Source: Zygotorulaspora mrakii (Eukaryota > Ascomycota > Saccharomycetes > Saccharomycetales > Saccharomycetaceae). From it: a DNA stretch of 64,000 nucleotides. The translations under genes and the position numbers were made by a program. Within the stretch, counting starts at the first letter, position 1. Every line of letters starts with the position of its first letter. The stretch is from assembly GCF_013402915.1 (NCBI RefSeq), contig NC_050724.1:558001-622000 (forward strand). The letters run 5' to 3'. Shown here in pieces: positions 8,551 through 18,907 of this stretch. The notes beneath the pieces were generated by a model that was not told where the DNA came from, did not search any database, and worked only from the letters and a program-made list of their open reading frames with translations.

Positions 8551-9246
8551 CTACTCAAGTTCCTTAGCTAATTCAAGGATCTGTTTTTTACCTTCTTCAA
8601 CACTGAACTCAGGAGACACTTTAATGTTCTTAGATTTCAACTTACCGTCTACAAAAATCCAATGCGACCTTATTGTACCAGCTTGCGGGGTCTTTTTTGC
8701 TCCAAGACTGCCGATTAAAAGTCTTTTAGGATCACACAGCAACCCAAATGGTAATTTTTGCTTAGTTTGAAAGTTTTTTTGAGATTTTGGGTTGTCTGTA
8801 GACAAACCAAACACTGCGGCATGCTCCTTCAAATCTTCGTAGTTATCGCGAAAGCCGCAAGCTTGTCGTGTACAACCGGGAGTGCTTGCCTTTGGGTAAG
8901 CAAAAATGATGATAATTCTGTTCTCTTCGGCAAGTTTTTTTAAAGATATCTCACCACCATCCTGATTTTGCAGAGTCAGATCAGGAATCTCGTCACCTTC
9001 AATCAATTCCTTACTTTTGCTCTCGGAAGGCGAGCTTCTTGGTTTCATTTTAGGCTCAGCGTTCTCTTCTTTCGTTTCAGGCTCAGCATCCTCCATTTTT
9101 GCTTCAGCAATTTTATCTACCTTCTTTTCCCCATCAGGAGCAACACTGGTAGTTTTCGATTTCTTGGTTTGATGGGAAGCAGGTTCATCTGCAGGGGAAC
9201 CTCTTTTATTGGAAGCAACCCTTGCGGAGCGGCGAAGTTCAGACAT
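8551..9246 (-). CDS. DOT5: Nuclear thiol peroxidase of the BCP/PrxQ peroxiredoxin type
   Basis: Thioredoxin-dependent peroxidase that reduces alkyl hydroperoxides; the S. cerevisiae protein is nuclear and its overexpression disrupts telomeric silencing. Length 231 aa (215 in S. cerevisiae). Residues 1-80 are a basic and acidic low-complexity tail with likely nuclear localisation signals (HQTKKSKTT). The peroxiredoxin fold follows, with the active-site segment [17 protein letters not shown], where Cys125 is the likely peroxidatic and Cys130 the likely resolving cysteine. The ATG is at 9244-9246. DOT5 next to EST3 is the S. cerevisiae chromosome IX order. APM1 lies between them here, as expected before the WGD. 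Confidence 0.95.
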   Translation of the reverse strand: MSELRRSARVASNKRGSPADEPASHQTKKSKTTSVAPDGEKKVDKIAEAKMEDAEPETKEENAEPKMKPRSSPSESKSKELIEGDEIPDLTLQNQDGGEISLKKLAEENRIIIIFAYPKASTPGCTRQACGFRDNYEDLKEHAAVFGLSTDNPKSQKNFQTKQKLPFGLLCDPKRLLIGSLGAKKTPQAGTIRSHWIFVDGKLKSKNIKVSPEFSVEEGKKQILELAKELE

Positions 9247-9752
9247 TGTGCAAACGGGTGAATTGCCTGGTTCAATCGGCTATTAAAAAATCTCGGATGT
9301 TACACAATGGCAATCTTTGAGAACCTTGCAAGTTATTACAGTCTTTTCTTCACCCTTTATAGTTTTTGAGATCGCTGGGACTGCTCAAGTTACACCGCTA
9401 ACAGCAAAGAAAGCGAAAACAATCAAATAACGAAGGGATTAACGCGTTGCAATAAACAGCAGCATATTGGACTGCATGTGTTTCCAGATTCAATCAAGAA
9501 TACTACAAGATTGTTAATACAAGGGCATGAGTTAAACTGAATTTATAAATATATGATAGATTTTTCTATTTCTGTTTCTTTGTATTGCCCTGAAAGGTTA
9601 CCTTAGGCATAGATGAAATGTTGACATTGTGTCATCCGGTGTACAGAATTCTTGAAATGTATTTCTGGACGTGTTCTTGAGATAAAAAAGTCCTACTCTA
9701 ATAAGTATTAATGAAGGGGTGGGCTTTCGAGAAAATCGTTTGTTTCTTATTT
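9247..9752. other. DOT5 upstream region
   Basis: 506 bp between the DOT5 start and the CUB1 stop; both genes are on the minus strand. It should hold the DOT5 promoter and the CUB1 3' UTR. AT-rich stretches occur near 9540-9570. No motif stood out and there is no credible ORF. Confidence 0.5.
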
Positions 9753-11516
9753 TCATTGTTCACGAGGAGTCAAAGCTTCATTGTCTGTATCCTCATCTAC
9801 ATAGCTATTCTCACTTTCATCATCTGCCTCATCATCTTCTTCTTCATCTGAATACTGGTTGTGACCATCTAAGTACTTTGCTACTGGTTGTTGCTCAGCA
9901 TTAGTATCTTCAGTTTCCGCGCTATTATCATTAGCGTCATCCTGATCATCATCTTGGTTCGCTTCTGAATGCTCGGCTGACTCTGACTCAGCACGCTCTT
10001 GGGCTTCAATTTTCATTTCATGAAGAATATCAAAGCATTCTGCGAGTAACGCATTAAGGGTGCCCTGGCCCTCAGGGATATTTCCATCTATATCGTAAAA
10101 TTTACCATCAGTTCTCAAGTTGTCAAGTGAAGCCAACTTCATTTGATATGGATACAATTCTCTGCCATTGTTGACACCTCCCATTCTTTTCAATTCTAAC
10201 AAACAACGGCGCACAGTGGATAATTGATTATGGATAGGCTGTAAAGATTCTGATACAGGTTCCGAACTTTCTAACAACTTATAAATTATTGCGTAACTTC
10301 TACGCAATAGATAAAGTAAAATAGATTGACCTTTTGAGTCACCGCTCTCAGTTGGAAATTTACCATTAACCCTTAGGTTGTCGATTTCACCCAACTGCTT
10401 CTGAAAAGTGAACAGGTCTGTTTCTCGTAATGTCCATCTTCTTGTAACTAATAGATTCTCCAAACTTGTCTTAATATCAATTAATTTTTCATAAATTGGT
10501 TGCAATTTGGCATCCAGTTCGATACCCCCATTCTTTTGATGCGATAAATCATTAATCAAGTCATGGCAATTATCTAGCAAACCATTCAATACACTTTGCC
10601 CTTTTTGTTCAACTTCGTTCGTCTCTAAAGATATAAACTTTCCGTTCTCATCACGGTGAGATTCCAATTCAGTCAGATCTTTAGTTAATTGAGCCAATTT
10701 CGCATTCACAATTTCCTGTGGGACCAAATTTTTCTCTTCTAGCTCCTTTTCTTGAGACAAAGAGTTGACACCAGCTCCTTTTGAAGAAGCAGCTAAAGAC
10801 AACAAACCTCTCCTAATTTCGAATAGTTTTTCCATAATGCTTGTAAGACTAGGGTCTATTTCTTCAACTTTACTTTCGGTGCTGTTATATTCATCCAAAC
10901 AATGCTTCAATTTAGCACGTAATAGTAAATCTTGTTCGATTTTGTTTTTATTTAACTCTTCATAGAATTTACGATCACTCTCAGGTAAACTGTCATTGAT
11001 CTCATTTGTAACGCTACTGTAAGAGCTTTGCTCGACAATTTTCGATATTTCAGTCAGTCTCTCTTTGATAGGTCTTAAATCATGCTGAGTAAAAACGTTC
11101 GATTCATTCAAGTGTTCTAGTAGACTTTGAACAGTTGACAGTGAGGCATATGTTGCTGGCGCACTATTTTTCAAACCAACCGTTAGGAAACAAAGGGACA
11201 GCAACTGGAAGACATCGTCAAGAACTGAGTCGACCCTGTTGTGAAGTTCATTACTATGGATCAAGGTTGTCGCACTGTTCGAGGGACTTTTGTGACTATT
11301 TTTTCTAATCTCATCTAATTTCCTCACTTTCGTCAGTACTTCTTGATAAGTCTCTTGCACGTCCTTAGAGTTCAAATATTGTCTCCTATTCTGCTTCAAC
11401 TGTCCGAGTCTGTTTCTCACGCCCAGTAAATACTGAAGAATATCTTCCTCCTCCTGCGGGACCTCTTGCGGATGCTGATTCGGATTTGACCATGATTCAG
11501 CAAGCGGTGTGACCAT
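9753..11516 (-). CDS. CUB1: Cub1-like conserved fungal protein (DUF2408/UPF0662 family)
   Basis: Orthologue by position and length of S. cerevisiae YPL260W/CUB1, a conserved fungal protein linked genetically to proteasome function and DNA repair; the biochemical role is unknown. The protein has 587 aa (S. cerevisiae 551). The N terminus is rich in Asn, Gln and Pro (HPQEVPQEEED). A largely helical body follows with recurring segments of the form LxxLLxxCxDxLxDL, which suggests repeated helical bundles. The last 80 residues are a very acidic tail (DEEEDDEADDESENSYVDED). The ATG is at 11514-11516. It is convergent with APM1, as in S. cerevisiae. The family assignment rests on synteny and general sequence character rather than on a catalytic motif. 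Confidence 0.85.
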   Translation of the reverse strand: MVTPLAESWSNPNQHPQEVPQEEEDILQYLLGVRNRLGQLKQNRRQYLNSKDVQETYQEVLTKVRKLDEIRKNSHKSPSNSATTLIHSNELHNRVDSVLDDVFQLLSLCFLTVGLKNSAPATYASLSTVQSLLEHLNESNVFTQHDLRPIKERLTEISKIVEQSSYSSVTNEINDSLPESDRKFYEELNKNKIEQDLLLRAKLKHCLDEYNSTESKVEEIDPSLTSIMEKLFEIRRGLLSLAASSKGAGVNSLSQEKELEEKNLVPQEIVNAKLAQLTKDLTELESHRDENGKFISLETNEVEQKGQSVLNGLLDNCHDLINDLSHQKNGGIELDAKLQPIYEKLIDIKTSLENLLVTRRWTLRETDLFTFQKQLGEIDNLRVNGKFPTESGDSKGQSILLYLLRRSYAIIYKLLESSEPVSESLQPIHNQLSTVRRCLLELKRMGGVNNGRELYPYQMKLASLDNLRTDGKFYDIDGNIPEGQGTLNALLAECFDILHEMKIEAQERAESESAEHSEANQDDDQDDANDNSAETEDTNAEQQPVAKYLDGHNQYSDEEEDDEADDESENSYVDEDTDNEALTPREQ

Positions 11517-12857
11517 CTTGACTCTCTACCTAATCTATCCAGTAATAACTTGCTCTATATCTTTCAAAGAATCTGCCGGCAGTACTGTTTGTCGATGCGT
11601 ATCTGAACTTCTGACCCCCTGTATTTTGCAACACGATCCCTTGTTCTCACTTCAATTGACGCCAAAGGGAAGCTGTTCTAGACTAAGGTTAATTTACTAA
11701 GGAGTATACTCAAGCCAGAAATCTAAGTAGATACTCTTATCTTTTCGATCACTTCCAGCAGTCAATCTTGACCTCTTGCTGCCACTCTCCCCCCTCCCCA
11801 AATTTTGTAAAAAATTATCTCTCACACGCTTAGAAGAAAGCGCGACGACAGAAGTTTTCCGGCTTGCACATTGAGAGAAATTCCTTAGCGCCATCTGCAT
11901 AGTGATTAAGAAAATCGTAATCTCCGTCAAAGTTTCTAGGCTGAAAACACTTTTCGGTTCATGTACAGTGAATGTATACCAAATTCGAGAGAAAAAGTGC
12001 CAGAATACAAGCATCACTAGCCACACCAGAGAGCTTATTGTAACCATTGTAATTGCGTATATCTTTCGGAATTATCAATAAAGTAGTTCAGGATATTGAC
12101 CATTGGCATCTAATAATCGACGTATCTTCGCAAAGGTACTCTGTCAACCCTTGCGATTACCCCACACAATACTAATGAATTTTGACACCGTTATAATGTG
12201 GACCGTGGGTGCTGTAGCTTACCAGTCCTCGAAGACCAATCATTCATTGTGGCACTCGCTCTGCGGTTGTAGTTATTGGGGTTTTCCCCGGCAGAATAGA
12301 GCAGTGGAATTATGATTGAAATTCTCAATAGCTGACTTTACTACTTTATTCATGGTAGCGAACGTCAGACACATGCAAGTGTGAAATGCTACGCTGCGAC
12401 TGAAAATAAGGACTCAAGATGTTCTTCAATTCGAGAGGAATAATTTTCACTGAACACTCTGAACCCTTCCATTACTCGCAAGTCTTTTCTGTCAGATACC
12501 ACTACTCTGTTGTTCCAGGTTCCCGTAGTTGAGTGTAATAAAATATGTAAGAATTTACATTTAGCCGCCATTCCTATTCGCGCGAGTGGTGGTGGCACGA
12601 CAACAGAAAAGAAACTTAGTAATTTAAAAAAGATACTAATTCGGTACTGGGTATTCTTCTATGATATTATTATACTATCTTGGGTTTAAATACTGATATA
12701 ATGTAGGAAGCTATGAATAATAAAACCTTTAATTCAGTAACGCAACCGACTGCTTCATAAAAATCGCTTTCTTTTTTCCACTTTGTTTCGTTTCGGGTAA
12801 TTGGGAAGTTGTTCCTGGAGAATGAGGCCGCATATGCTTGTTTTGTAGCTTTGTCGA
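11517..12857. other. CUB1 upstream / SLG1 downstream spacer
   Basis: 1.34 kb without a recognised gene. The longest ATG-started frame (11697-12047, minus, 116 codons) begins with a hydrophobic stretch (VWLVMLVFWHFF) and then turns basic. It resembles no family I know and I do not count it as a gene. Shorter minus-strand frames at 12389-12598 and 12670-12861 look like chance. No tRNA, snoRNA box pair or branch point was seen. It presumably holds the CUB1 promoter and SLG1 3' sequences. Confidence 0.5.
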
Positions 12858-14006
12858 TCAATCTTCATCGGGATTGACCACGGTAAGTATTTTTTGATTT
12901 ACAGGAGCGTTGAAATTCATTGCGACAGTGCCGTTGCTGATTCTCCTTGAATCATCAAATGGATTGTTTGCCGGTGCATTTTTGCGTTCATCATCAAAAG
13001 ATCCCGATGAATGTTCGTTATTTATTGAGAGCGACGAGCTGGCGCCATGCATTGGCTTGTCGGCGTACTCCACAGGTTTTATTGCTTCCTGATACTCTTT
13101 TTCCATTCTCTCCTGCTCCCGTCTTTTATTCAGATGTCTTATTATTAGTAAAACAATGGCTGCAATCACTGCGGCACCGCCGACTCCACCTACTACTCCA
13201 CCCACTATTGCACCTATATTTGCCTTTTTCCTGTGACCGCCTGGATCATTCCTGTTGTTCGCATCGTTTAGATTATTTGTACTACTCTGAGACGCGGTAG
13301 CACTTTGAGTTATTGTGTTTGTGACGTAGACCACGGATCCACTTTCAGTATTCGTTGAAGTTGAGTACGCCACAGATATTGGGGGAGAAGAAGATGTTTC
13401 CTGTGTCGTGGTCCTTGGAACTTCAGTTGAAGAAGAAGGTGGTGAGGAAGAAGATGACGATGGTGGCGGTGATGATGTTGGTGACGATGAGGATGATGGT
13501 GGTGGCGTTGATGATGATGATGCAGAAGAGGGAGGGAGGGCTGAAGAGGATGGTTGCGTCGAAGATTGTGAAGATGTCGTCGAACTGGAAGGCGTGGAAG
13601 AGTCTGATGATGTTGCAGAGCCTGAACTGGATGAAGATCCCGAGGAAACGTCGTCAGACGTGTAAACTGAAAAGGAGTCGTCGCCACCGCACATTTCCCT
13701 TGGGTAACCAAAACAGGATGCATTACAGGAATCTGAAGTAGCTTCTGATGTGGGGTCATCATTTCCACAGTAGCATTGGTTGTGCTGGCTCAGTGCAAAG
13801 TATTGATAGCCATTACATTGACCACTGCAGTATGAACTCGTTTGGTACTCATAAGTGTTCCTTAATGTAAAACTCGAAGGTAGCGAGCCGAAACAACCTA
13901 GTTCACTATATCCGTTAACCTGAGATATAAGGAGCCCTATTATTATCAGCAGCGAGAGAAGTACTCTGAAATTGGAGTTACAATTAATAACGCGAACAGA
14001 TACCAT
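12858..14006 (-). CDS. SLG1: Cell-wall stress sensor of the WSC family (Wsc1/Slg1)
   Basis: Plasma-membrane sensor that detects wall stress and signals through Rom2-Rho1 to Pkc1 and the cell-integrity MAP kinases. From ATG 14006 it is 382 aa (S. cerevisiae 378); the frame is open further up, but only to a GTG. Order: signal peptide of about 32 residues (LLSLLIIIGLLISQVNG), WSC domain with its cysteines (ELGCFGS through YCGNDD to CFGYPREMCGG), a long Ser/Thr/Pro region likely O-mannosylated (about residues 115-240), a KKANIGAIVGG juxtamembrane stretch plus one transmembrane helix, then a cytoplasmic tail. The tail keeps the Wsc1-specific EKEYQEAIKPVEY and NPFDDSRRISNG motifs and the final LTVVNPDE, which separate it from Wsc2/Wsc3. 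The Ser codons make a low-complexity DNA tract (about 13408-13665). Confidence 0.94.
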   Translation of the reverse strand: MVSVRVINCNSNFRVLLSLLIIIGLLISQVNGYSELGCFGSLPSSFTLRNTYEYQTSSYCSGQCNGYQYFALSQHNQCYCGNDDPTSEATSDSCNASCFGYPREMCGGDDSFSVYTSDDVSSGSSSSSGSATSSDSSTPSSSTTSSQSSTQPSSSALPPSSASSSSTPPPSSSSSPTSSPPPSSSSSSPPSSSTEVPRTTTQETSSSPPISVAYSTSTNTESGSVVYVTNTITQSATASQSSTNNLNDANNRNDPGGHRKKANIGAIVGGVVGGVGGAAVIAAIVLLIIRHLNKRREQERMEKEYQEAIKPVEYADKPMHGASSSLSINNEHSSGSFDDERKNAPANNPFDDSRRISNGTVAMNFNAPVNQKILTVVNPDED

Positions 14007-14529
14007 TATTACTATCAATCTTATTATACTCTTGACATTCACTCACTATTTCCTTTTCTGTTTACGACCTTTCTAGCAAAATATATATGATTTCTGCACT
14101 CCAAACAAAGTAAAGCTATTGATAATAATACAATCTGAACAATCAGTTGAGCCCCTGTACTTCTGCTTCACTTACTCTTTCGATATAACTCTCAAAAGGA
14201 AACTATCTATCAGTTCTTTCCTTCCTTCTGATGTTCTGATGGCGATATCTTTTTCATTCGTTCCTAATGATACAATTACAGACGCGTCTCGTCTCGACTT
14301 GGAGAATGGGGCTGGCGCAGCTTCTTCTTGGCCCGTGTAAAATGTTAAAGTGCAATTATGAAAACTTTTCGTCCTCACCTCTCCTGTCTGTTTAAACCCA
14401 GATTTTTAGAAGTGCAGAGACCATTAAGTATGATGATATGCAGAGTCTGGCTATTTATGAGAATAATCAAGTGCTTTCTTCTATTCGACTGGGAGTGATG
14501 TATTCGCTAGAAGAACATAAGTTTAATAA
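14007..14529. other. SLG1 upstream region up to tRNA-Glu
   Basis: About 520 bp holding the SLG1 promoter and leader. Short overlapping frames on both strands (14119-14378) look like chance. I looked for LTR remnants, which are common beside yeast tRNA genes, and saw none that I can name. Confidence 0.45.
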
Positions 14530-14601
14530 TCCGATGTAGTGTAACGGCTATCACACCTCGCTTTCACCGTGGAGACCGGGGTTCGACTCCCCGCATCGGA
14601 G
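14530..14601 (+). tRNA. tRNA-Glu (anticodon UUC)
   Basis: 72-nt intron-less cloverleaf. The acceptor stem TCCGATG pairs with CATCGGA plus the G discriminator. Box A is TAGTGTAACGG, the anticodon loop CTTTCAC gives UUC, and the T arm is CCGGGGTTCGACTCCCCG. It differs at only a few bases from S. cerevisiae tRNA-Glu(UUC) as I recall it. A T6 run at 14614-14619 can terminate RNA polymerase III. Confidence 0.97.
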
Positions 14602-14723
14602 TGAAAATATTAATTTTTTAAATTGCAAGAATAAATCGTAATTAGATAAGCAGGCAAAATGGATTCAAGCTCAGACTGACAAAAATACCCTTTAGCGATA
14701 AAGGAAACAGAGTTCTTGCTGCG

Positions 14724-16940
14724 ATGTTGCCCAGAATTGTCATTTCCTCAAACAGTGAGTTTACTGATGAGGACGGAAACACAATTGTGTTACGAGGGGT
14801 TAATTTCGATCCTGTTGTCAAGATACCGTCATCCCCTTACGAACCAACTTATCAAGCGATCGATGATTTAAAGCAGCACTTGCAGAAAACTTCGGATGTG
14901 AGTTTCATTGGTCACCCAATTTCTTTAAAAGATGTCGCTGAACATATCACGAGATTGAAATCCTTAGGTTACAACTGTATAAGAGTGCCTTTTACGTGGG
15001 AGTCCATTGAACACAGAGGGCCAGGCGAATACGACTATGATTATATGGATTATCTAATCGAGCTCTTTTTGAAGATCCAAGAAATCGGTGGTATGTACAT
15101 TTATTTGGATCCACATCAGGATGTCTGGTCAAGATTCTGTGGAGGTTCTGGTGCACCTTTATGGACGCTATATTGCGCTGGGTTCAATCCGATGTATTTC
15201 AGAGAAACGGAGGCTTCCATTCTGCACAATTATTATGATAATGTTGAAAACCCAAGTAGTTATCCAAAGATGTTATGGCCAACCAATTATTATAGGTTAG
15301 CTTGTCAAACAATGTTCACGTTATTTTTTGCTGGGAACGAGTTCGCCCCAAAATGTTGTCTGAATGGAGTCAACATTCAAGACTATTTACAGGACAAATT
15401 CATCGAATGCGTCATGACGTTTTGCGCAAGAATTAAACAGAAAACCCCACAATTATTTGAACAGAACTGTATTATTGGTTTAGAGAGCATAAACGAACCT
15501 AATAGAGGGTTTCTTGGTGACAAGAACTTGGGAGTTATATCTACAGAGAGAAATCTGAAGCGTGGAACAACGCCGACAGGTTTTCAATCTTTCGTACTAG
15601 GTGAAGGCTTTGCAACGCTAGTTGATGAATATGACATAACAATATTTGGCCCTGCTAAAAAGGGAACGAAGCAGGTGGAACCTGAGGGGAAAAGCTGCTG
15701 GTTGAGCCAGAATGATAGAGATGAGATAGACAGTCTTTACGGTTGGAATAGAGATGCCAACTGGATTGCCGGACAGTGTATTTGGAGATTGCATGGGGTA
15801 TGGGAGATTTCCTCGAAGGATGGCTCTCCAACACTCATCAAAAGCGACTATTTTGCTTTTACCAAAGACGGAAAAAATCGGGAACTGAACCATGAATATT
15901 TCATCAATCATCATTTTATTGATTACTACAGAAAATATTATGAAAGGTTTAGAGCGATAGATAACAATTTATTGATATTTTTGCAACCACCTGTCTTTCA
16001 ACCCCCACCGAAACTTAAAGATTCCGAGTTATTGGACGGGAGAACAGTTTACGCTTGTCACTTTTATGATGGATTGTCACTGATGTTCAAAACATGGAAC
16101 AGAAAATTCAACGTTGACACTCTAGGTATTGTACGCGGCAGATACTTGAACCCAGTGTTTAGTGTTGTATTAGGTGAACAGAAAATTCGTAAGTGTTTGA
16201 GAAGACAATTGAAAGAGATGAAAGAAGAAGTCAAAAGTGCTCTCGATATTCCCGTTTTCTTTACTGAAATTGGTATGCCATTTGACATGGATGACAAAAA
16301 AGCATACGAAAACAAGGATTACTCATCACAAATCTCGGCTTTGGATGCCTTACAATACGCCTTGGAGGGAGAAAATATTTCTTACAGCCTATGGTGCTAC
16401 TGTTCTAAAAACTCTCATCGATGGGGGGATCAGTGGAACAATGAAGATTTTTCAATATGGTCTTCTGATGACAAAACTCATGATCACGTTAAAGATATTT
16501 ATGCTCCAGATACAGATGTTTCGAAGTTTATTCCTTTAATTTCAAATACAGAAATAGAATCGCAACCATGCGTTAGTAAGGATTTGCTAGATCTTAATGG
16601 ATTTCGTGCCCTAGAGGCTATATTAAGGCCATTTCCAGTCAAGATTCACGGAAAATTTGTAAATTCGGAATTTGACTTAATTTCAAAAACTTACACTTTG
16701 GAAATTGGCGCTAAATCAGATTCTGATCTTAAGCCGGACTCTGCTACACACATTTTTTTGCCTAGAATTCATTTCCCATTAAAAGACGTCGCTATTCGGT
16801 CATCATCTGGAAGATTTTCATTTGATTCTGAATACCAGGTCCTGAAATGGTATCACGCCGCAGGTACCCAAAACATCACCATTTCTCTCATAGATGACAG
16901 TTCGTCACACGAGATAAGCCCAGATTGTATAATTTCCTGA
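14724..16940 (+). CDS. EGH1: Steryl-beta-glucosidase, GH5 family
   Basis: Hydrolyses ergosteryl-beta-glucoside (and related sterol glucosides) to ergosterol and glucose; orthologue of S. cerevisiae YIR007W. The protein has 738 aa (764 in S. cerevisiae). The GH5 barrel covers about residues 10-600: LRGVNFDPV at the start, the acid/base Glu in GLESINEPNRG (about residue 255), and the nucleophile Glu in IPVFFTEIGMPFD (about residue 515). A C-terminal beta-rich domain follows. The ATG at 14724 begins MLPRIVISSNSEF. No signal peptide is apparent, consistent with an intracellular enzyme. It is convergent with PRI1 (48-bp gap), the same pair and orientation as in S. cerevisiae. Confidence 0.95.
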   Translation: MLPRIVISSNSEFTDEDGNTIVLRGVNFDPVVKIPSSPYEPTYQAIDDLKQHLQKTSDVSFIGHPISLKDVAEHITRLKSLGYNCIRVPFTWESIEHRGPGEYDYDYMDYLIELFLKIQEIGGMYIYLDPHQDVWSRFCGGSGAPLWTLYCAGFNPMYFRETEASILHNYYDNVENPSSYPKMLWPTNYYRLACQTMFTLFFAGNEFAPKCCLNGVNIQDYLQDKFIECVMTFCARIKQKTPQLFEQNCIIGLESINEPNRGFLGDKNLGVISTERNLKRGTTPTGFQSFVLGEGFATLVDEYDITIFGPAKKGTKQVEPEGKSCWLSQNDRDEIDSLYGWNRDANWIAGQCIWRLHGVWEISSKDGSPTLIKSDYFAFTKDGKNRELNHEYFINHHFIDYYRKYYERFRAIDNNLLIFLQPPVFQPPPKLKDSELLDGRTVYACHFYDGLSLMFKTWNRKFNVDTLGIVRGRYLNPVFSVVLGEQKIRKCLRRQLKEMKEEVKSALDIPVFFTEIGMPFDMDDKKAYENKDYSSQISALDALQYALEGENISYSLWCYCSKNSHRWGDQWNNEDFSIWSSDDKTHDHVKDIYAPDTDVSKFIPLISNTEIESQPCVSKDLLDLNGFRALEAILRPFPVKIHGKFVNSEFDLISKTYTLEIGAKSDSDLKPDSATHIFLPRIHFPLKDVAIRSSSGRFSFDSEYQVLKWYHAAGTQNITISLIDDSSSHEISPDCIIS

Positions 16941-16988
16941 ATATGAAGACAGTTTATACGGCAATAATAAAGAGCATGAAAAATACAG

Positions 16989-18242
16989 CTAGAAGTCAAG
17001 AGCATCCTGCTCCTCTACACGTTCTCTTTTAATGGAACCTAGTTCCTGTTTCATCAATTGATTTGTATATCTCTGAAAGTTCTCGATAAACGGCTGCAAG
17101 CTCGTCTTTTCCACATTGTTATTATTTCTTTCCATTTCTATTTGTAAGTCAATTAATCGTGGAGCATCTTCAAGCCTGAAAGTTTCATCAATCGGAACAG
17201 AAACTTTTCCTGAGTTTGGATGGACACAGAATGGTGACTTCAACAAATGGCTTGTCAATTTAGAAACTTCGATATCTAATTTCGGATAAAGTGTTGCCAT
17301 CACTAAATCTTCTTTGCATTCTCGTAATCTTATGGCAAATTCATTCTTTTTATTGCTCTTAATCTCTTTACTTGCTATCACATCAATGTCATTCCATTTT
17401 TCCCTGCTGGATCTACCTGAATTTTTTGTCCAATGCACTTTTAAGGCCTCGATGAGCTGTTTATCATGTAAACCACCTAGTAGAGTATCGAAAGCTCTTA
17501 GGTCATCCTCCCAAGGGTTTTGCTCATCAAGGATAATGGCGGCAAAATGAGGCTTCAAGATCTCCAACGAGCGCACTAAGTGAGGGTGTAAAGGCCTTTT
17601 CAGGTTTAGTCTCTTATCGCCTTTGCGATCTTTCACGACGTTCAGATAATCAATCACGTTTCTCCTGTGGATATCCCCAAGTACTCGAGCGCGCTTATCG
17701 CTGACCCAACAATGCGCACCACGTCTACCAGAAAATACCCACATGAAATCATTGTAACCAAAATCATCAGTTAATGTCACATTCATCACTTTCATTGCTA
17801 GACCAATGAATTTCCAGCACTTGTCGCAAACTTGTGCACCAGAGCAACATGTTCTATAAACATCGTAGTCATCCATATCAATATCGAACACGAGTTCTTT
17901 TTCCAAAGCCTGTAATTCTGTTTTCAAAATTGTATCCCTTTCCTTAGGTGGCCTGTTGAATACAGCACCTATTTCAAATCTATCAGGGTTGGCTTTCTCA
18001 ATTTGCGACTTGAACTCTTGAACAGAACTAAAGGAGACATATCTCTTGTACGCGCCGGATCTGAACTTCAATGCGAATTCTCTGTTAATCATGTCTCTAC
18101 CAGGCTTGGGTGAGTGGTTCAACCATTGAAAAATCGATTTGTATGGATACAGATACTGATAGTAAAACTGCATATCAGAGGAGCTCGGTGTTGACGGCTG
18201 CTCCTTTTTCGCGACTACACCGGTGATTTGATCTTCTGTCAT
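16989..18242 (-). CDS. PRI1: DNA primase small catalytic subunit
   Basis: Synthesises the RNA primer in the DNA polymerase alpha-primase complex. The protein has 417 aa (409 in S. cerevisiae), with start ATG at 18240-18242 (MTEDQITGVV); the in-frame codon further up is TTG. The metal-binding acidic cluster FDIDMDDYD spans residues 119-127 and supplies the catalytic aspartates. It is followed by a Cys-rich CCSGAQVCDKCW segment, the probable zinc site, and by FSGRRGAHCWVSD, another conserved primase block. An ACGCGT element lies 130 bp upstream, the usual G1/S element of replication genes. It is divergent from PRE1 across a 665-bp gap. Confidence 0.97.
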   Translation of the reverse strand: MTEDQITGVVAKKEQPSTPSSSDMQFYYQYLYPYKSIFQWLNHSPKPGRDMINREFALKFRSGAYKRYVSFSSVQEFKSQIEKANPDRFEIGAVFNRPPKERDTILKTELQALEKELVFDIDMDDYDVYRTCCSGAQVCDKCWKFIGLAMKVMNVTLTDDFGYNDFMWVFSGRRGAHCWVSDKRARVLGDIHRRNVIDYLNVVKDRKGDKRLNLKRPLHPHLVRSLEILKPHFAAIILDEQNPWEDDLRAFDTLLGGLHDKQLIEALKVHWTKNSGRSSREKWNDIDVIASKEIKSNKKNEFAIRLRECKEDLVMATLYPKLDIEVSKLTSHLLKSPFCVHPNSGKVSVPIDETFRLEDAPRLIDLQIEMERNNNNVEKTSLQPFIENFQRYTNQLMKQELGSIKRERVEEQDALDF

Positions 18243-18370
18243 AGTTTTCAAAAGCTATGTACTGATTTTGGTGTCAGATTTGACCAACTCTGGGTGCTTC
18301 ACAGGTCTCCAAGAGTCCTCCAACTCTCTTTAAATCGTGATGCTCACATTTATTTGAAGATCGCTTCTTT

Positions 18371-18376
18371 ACGCGT
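18371..18376. promoter_or_regulatory. MCB element (ACGCGT) in the PRI1 promoter
   Basis: Perfect MluI cell-cycle box about 130 bp upstream of the PRI1 ATG. MBF (Mbp1-Swi6) binds ACGCGT and drives G1/S expression of DNA-synthesis genes, including primase in S. cerevisiae. The motif is seen directly; the function is inferred from its position. Confidence 0.65.
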
Positions 18377-18753
18377 TTGGCGTCCGGCACGTCAAGCAGT
18401 CGTGCCCTGTGAGCATGAAGCACTCAGGTGAAACTGCTTAAATGGAAGCACAATACCTCAAGCACAAGCAGTGGAATTACAAGTTTCAAGACTAGCATTA
18501 CAGTGCTGACTCTTATTTTGCGGAAGATTCTCGAGACTTGTGATCCACTTCATTCGGCAATCGGATTCTGAAATTTTGCTAAAGCAAGACAAAACATCAC
18601 CACTCTGATAAAGTGTAACGTGTGACACTTATTAAACAGTATGCTTGATAAGTGGCTTGTCAAACATGTGGCCTGTCAGTGCTGTCCTTATTGATGTGGA
18701 TTTCCCTATTGCTGTCATTAGGCCTGGCGCGTTACCCAGCCATCCTTCGGAAG

Positions 18754-18762
18754 GGTGGCAAA
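18754..18762 (+). promoter_or_regulatory. Proteasome-associated control element (GGTGGCAAA) for PRE1
   Basis: Exact 9-bp PACE, the binding site of Rpn4, 146 bp upstream of the PRE1 ATG and on the same strand. Rpn4 coordinates proteasome subunit genes in yeasts, so this is a strong match between motif and gene. It lies in the 665-bp PRI1/PRE1 divergent region, where I see no other gene. Confidence 0.85.
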
Positions 18763-18907
18763 ACGGCCCGTTGGGAAAACCCAAGGCAATAAGCTTATAA
18801 TGGTGTTACTGCAAAGCCAATTCTTGTCCAGCCCGAATAAATTCACCAAGAGGTCATTGGGGATTGAGTTGCAGTTAACAACATTTCTGACATATTAATA
18901 TAGTGGC

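Noticed and set aside
11697..12047. 116-codon minus-strand ORF with hydrophobic start
   Set aside because: No family likeness, no S. cerevisiae counterpart between CUB1 and SLG1, and the composition looks like random intergenic sequence.
13310..13768. 152-codon His-rich ORF and the acidic or Met-rich ORFs on the other strand at 13355-13741
   Set aside because: Alternative readings of the Ser/Thr/Pro repeat DNA of SLG1; the composition is explained by the repeat.
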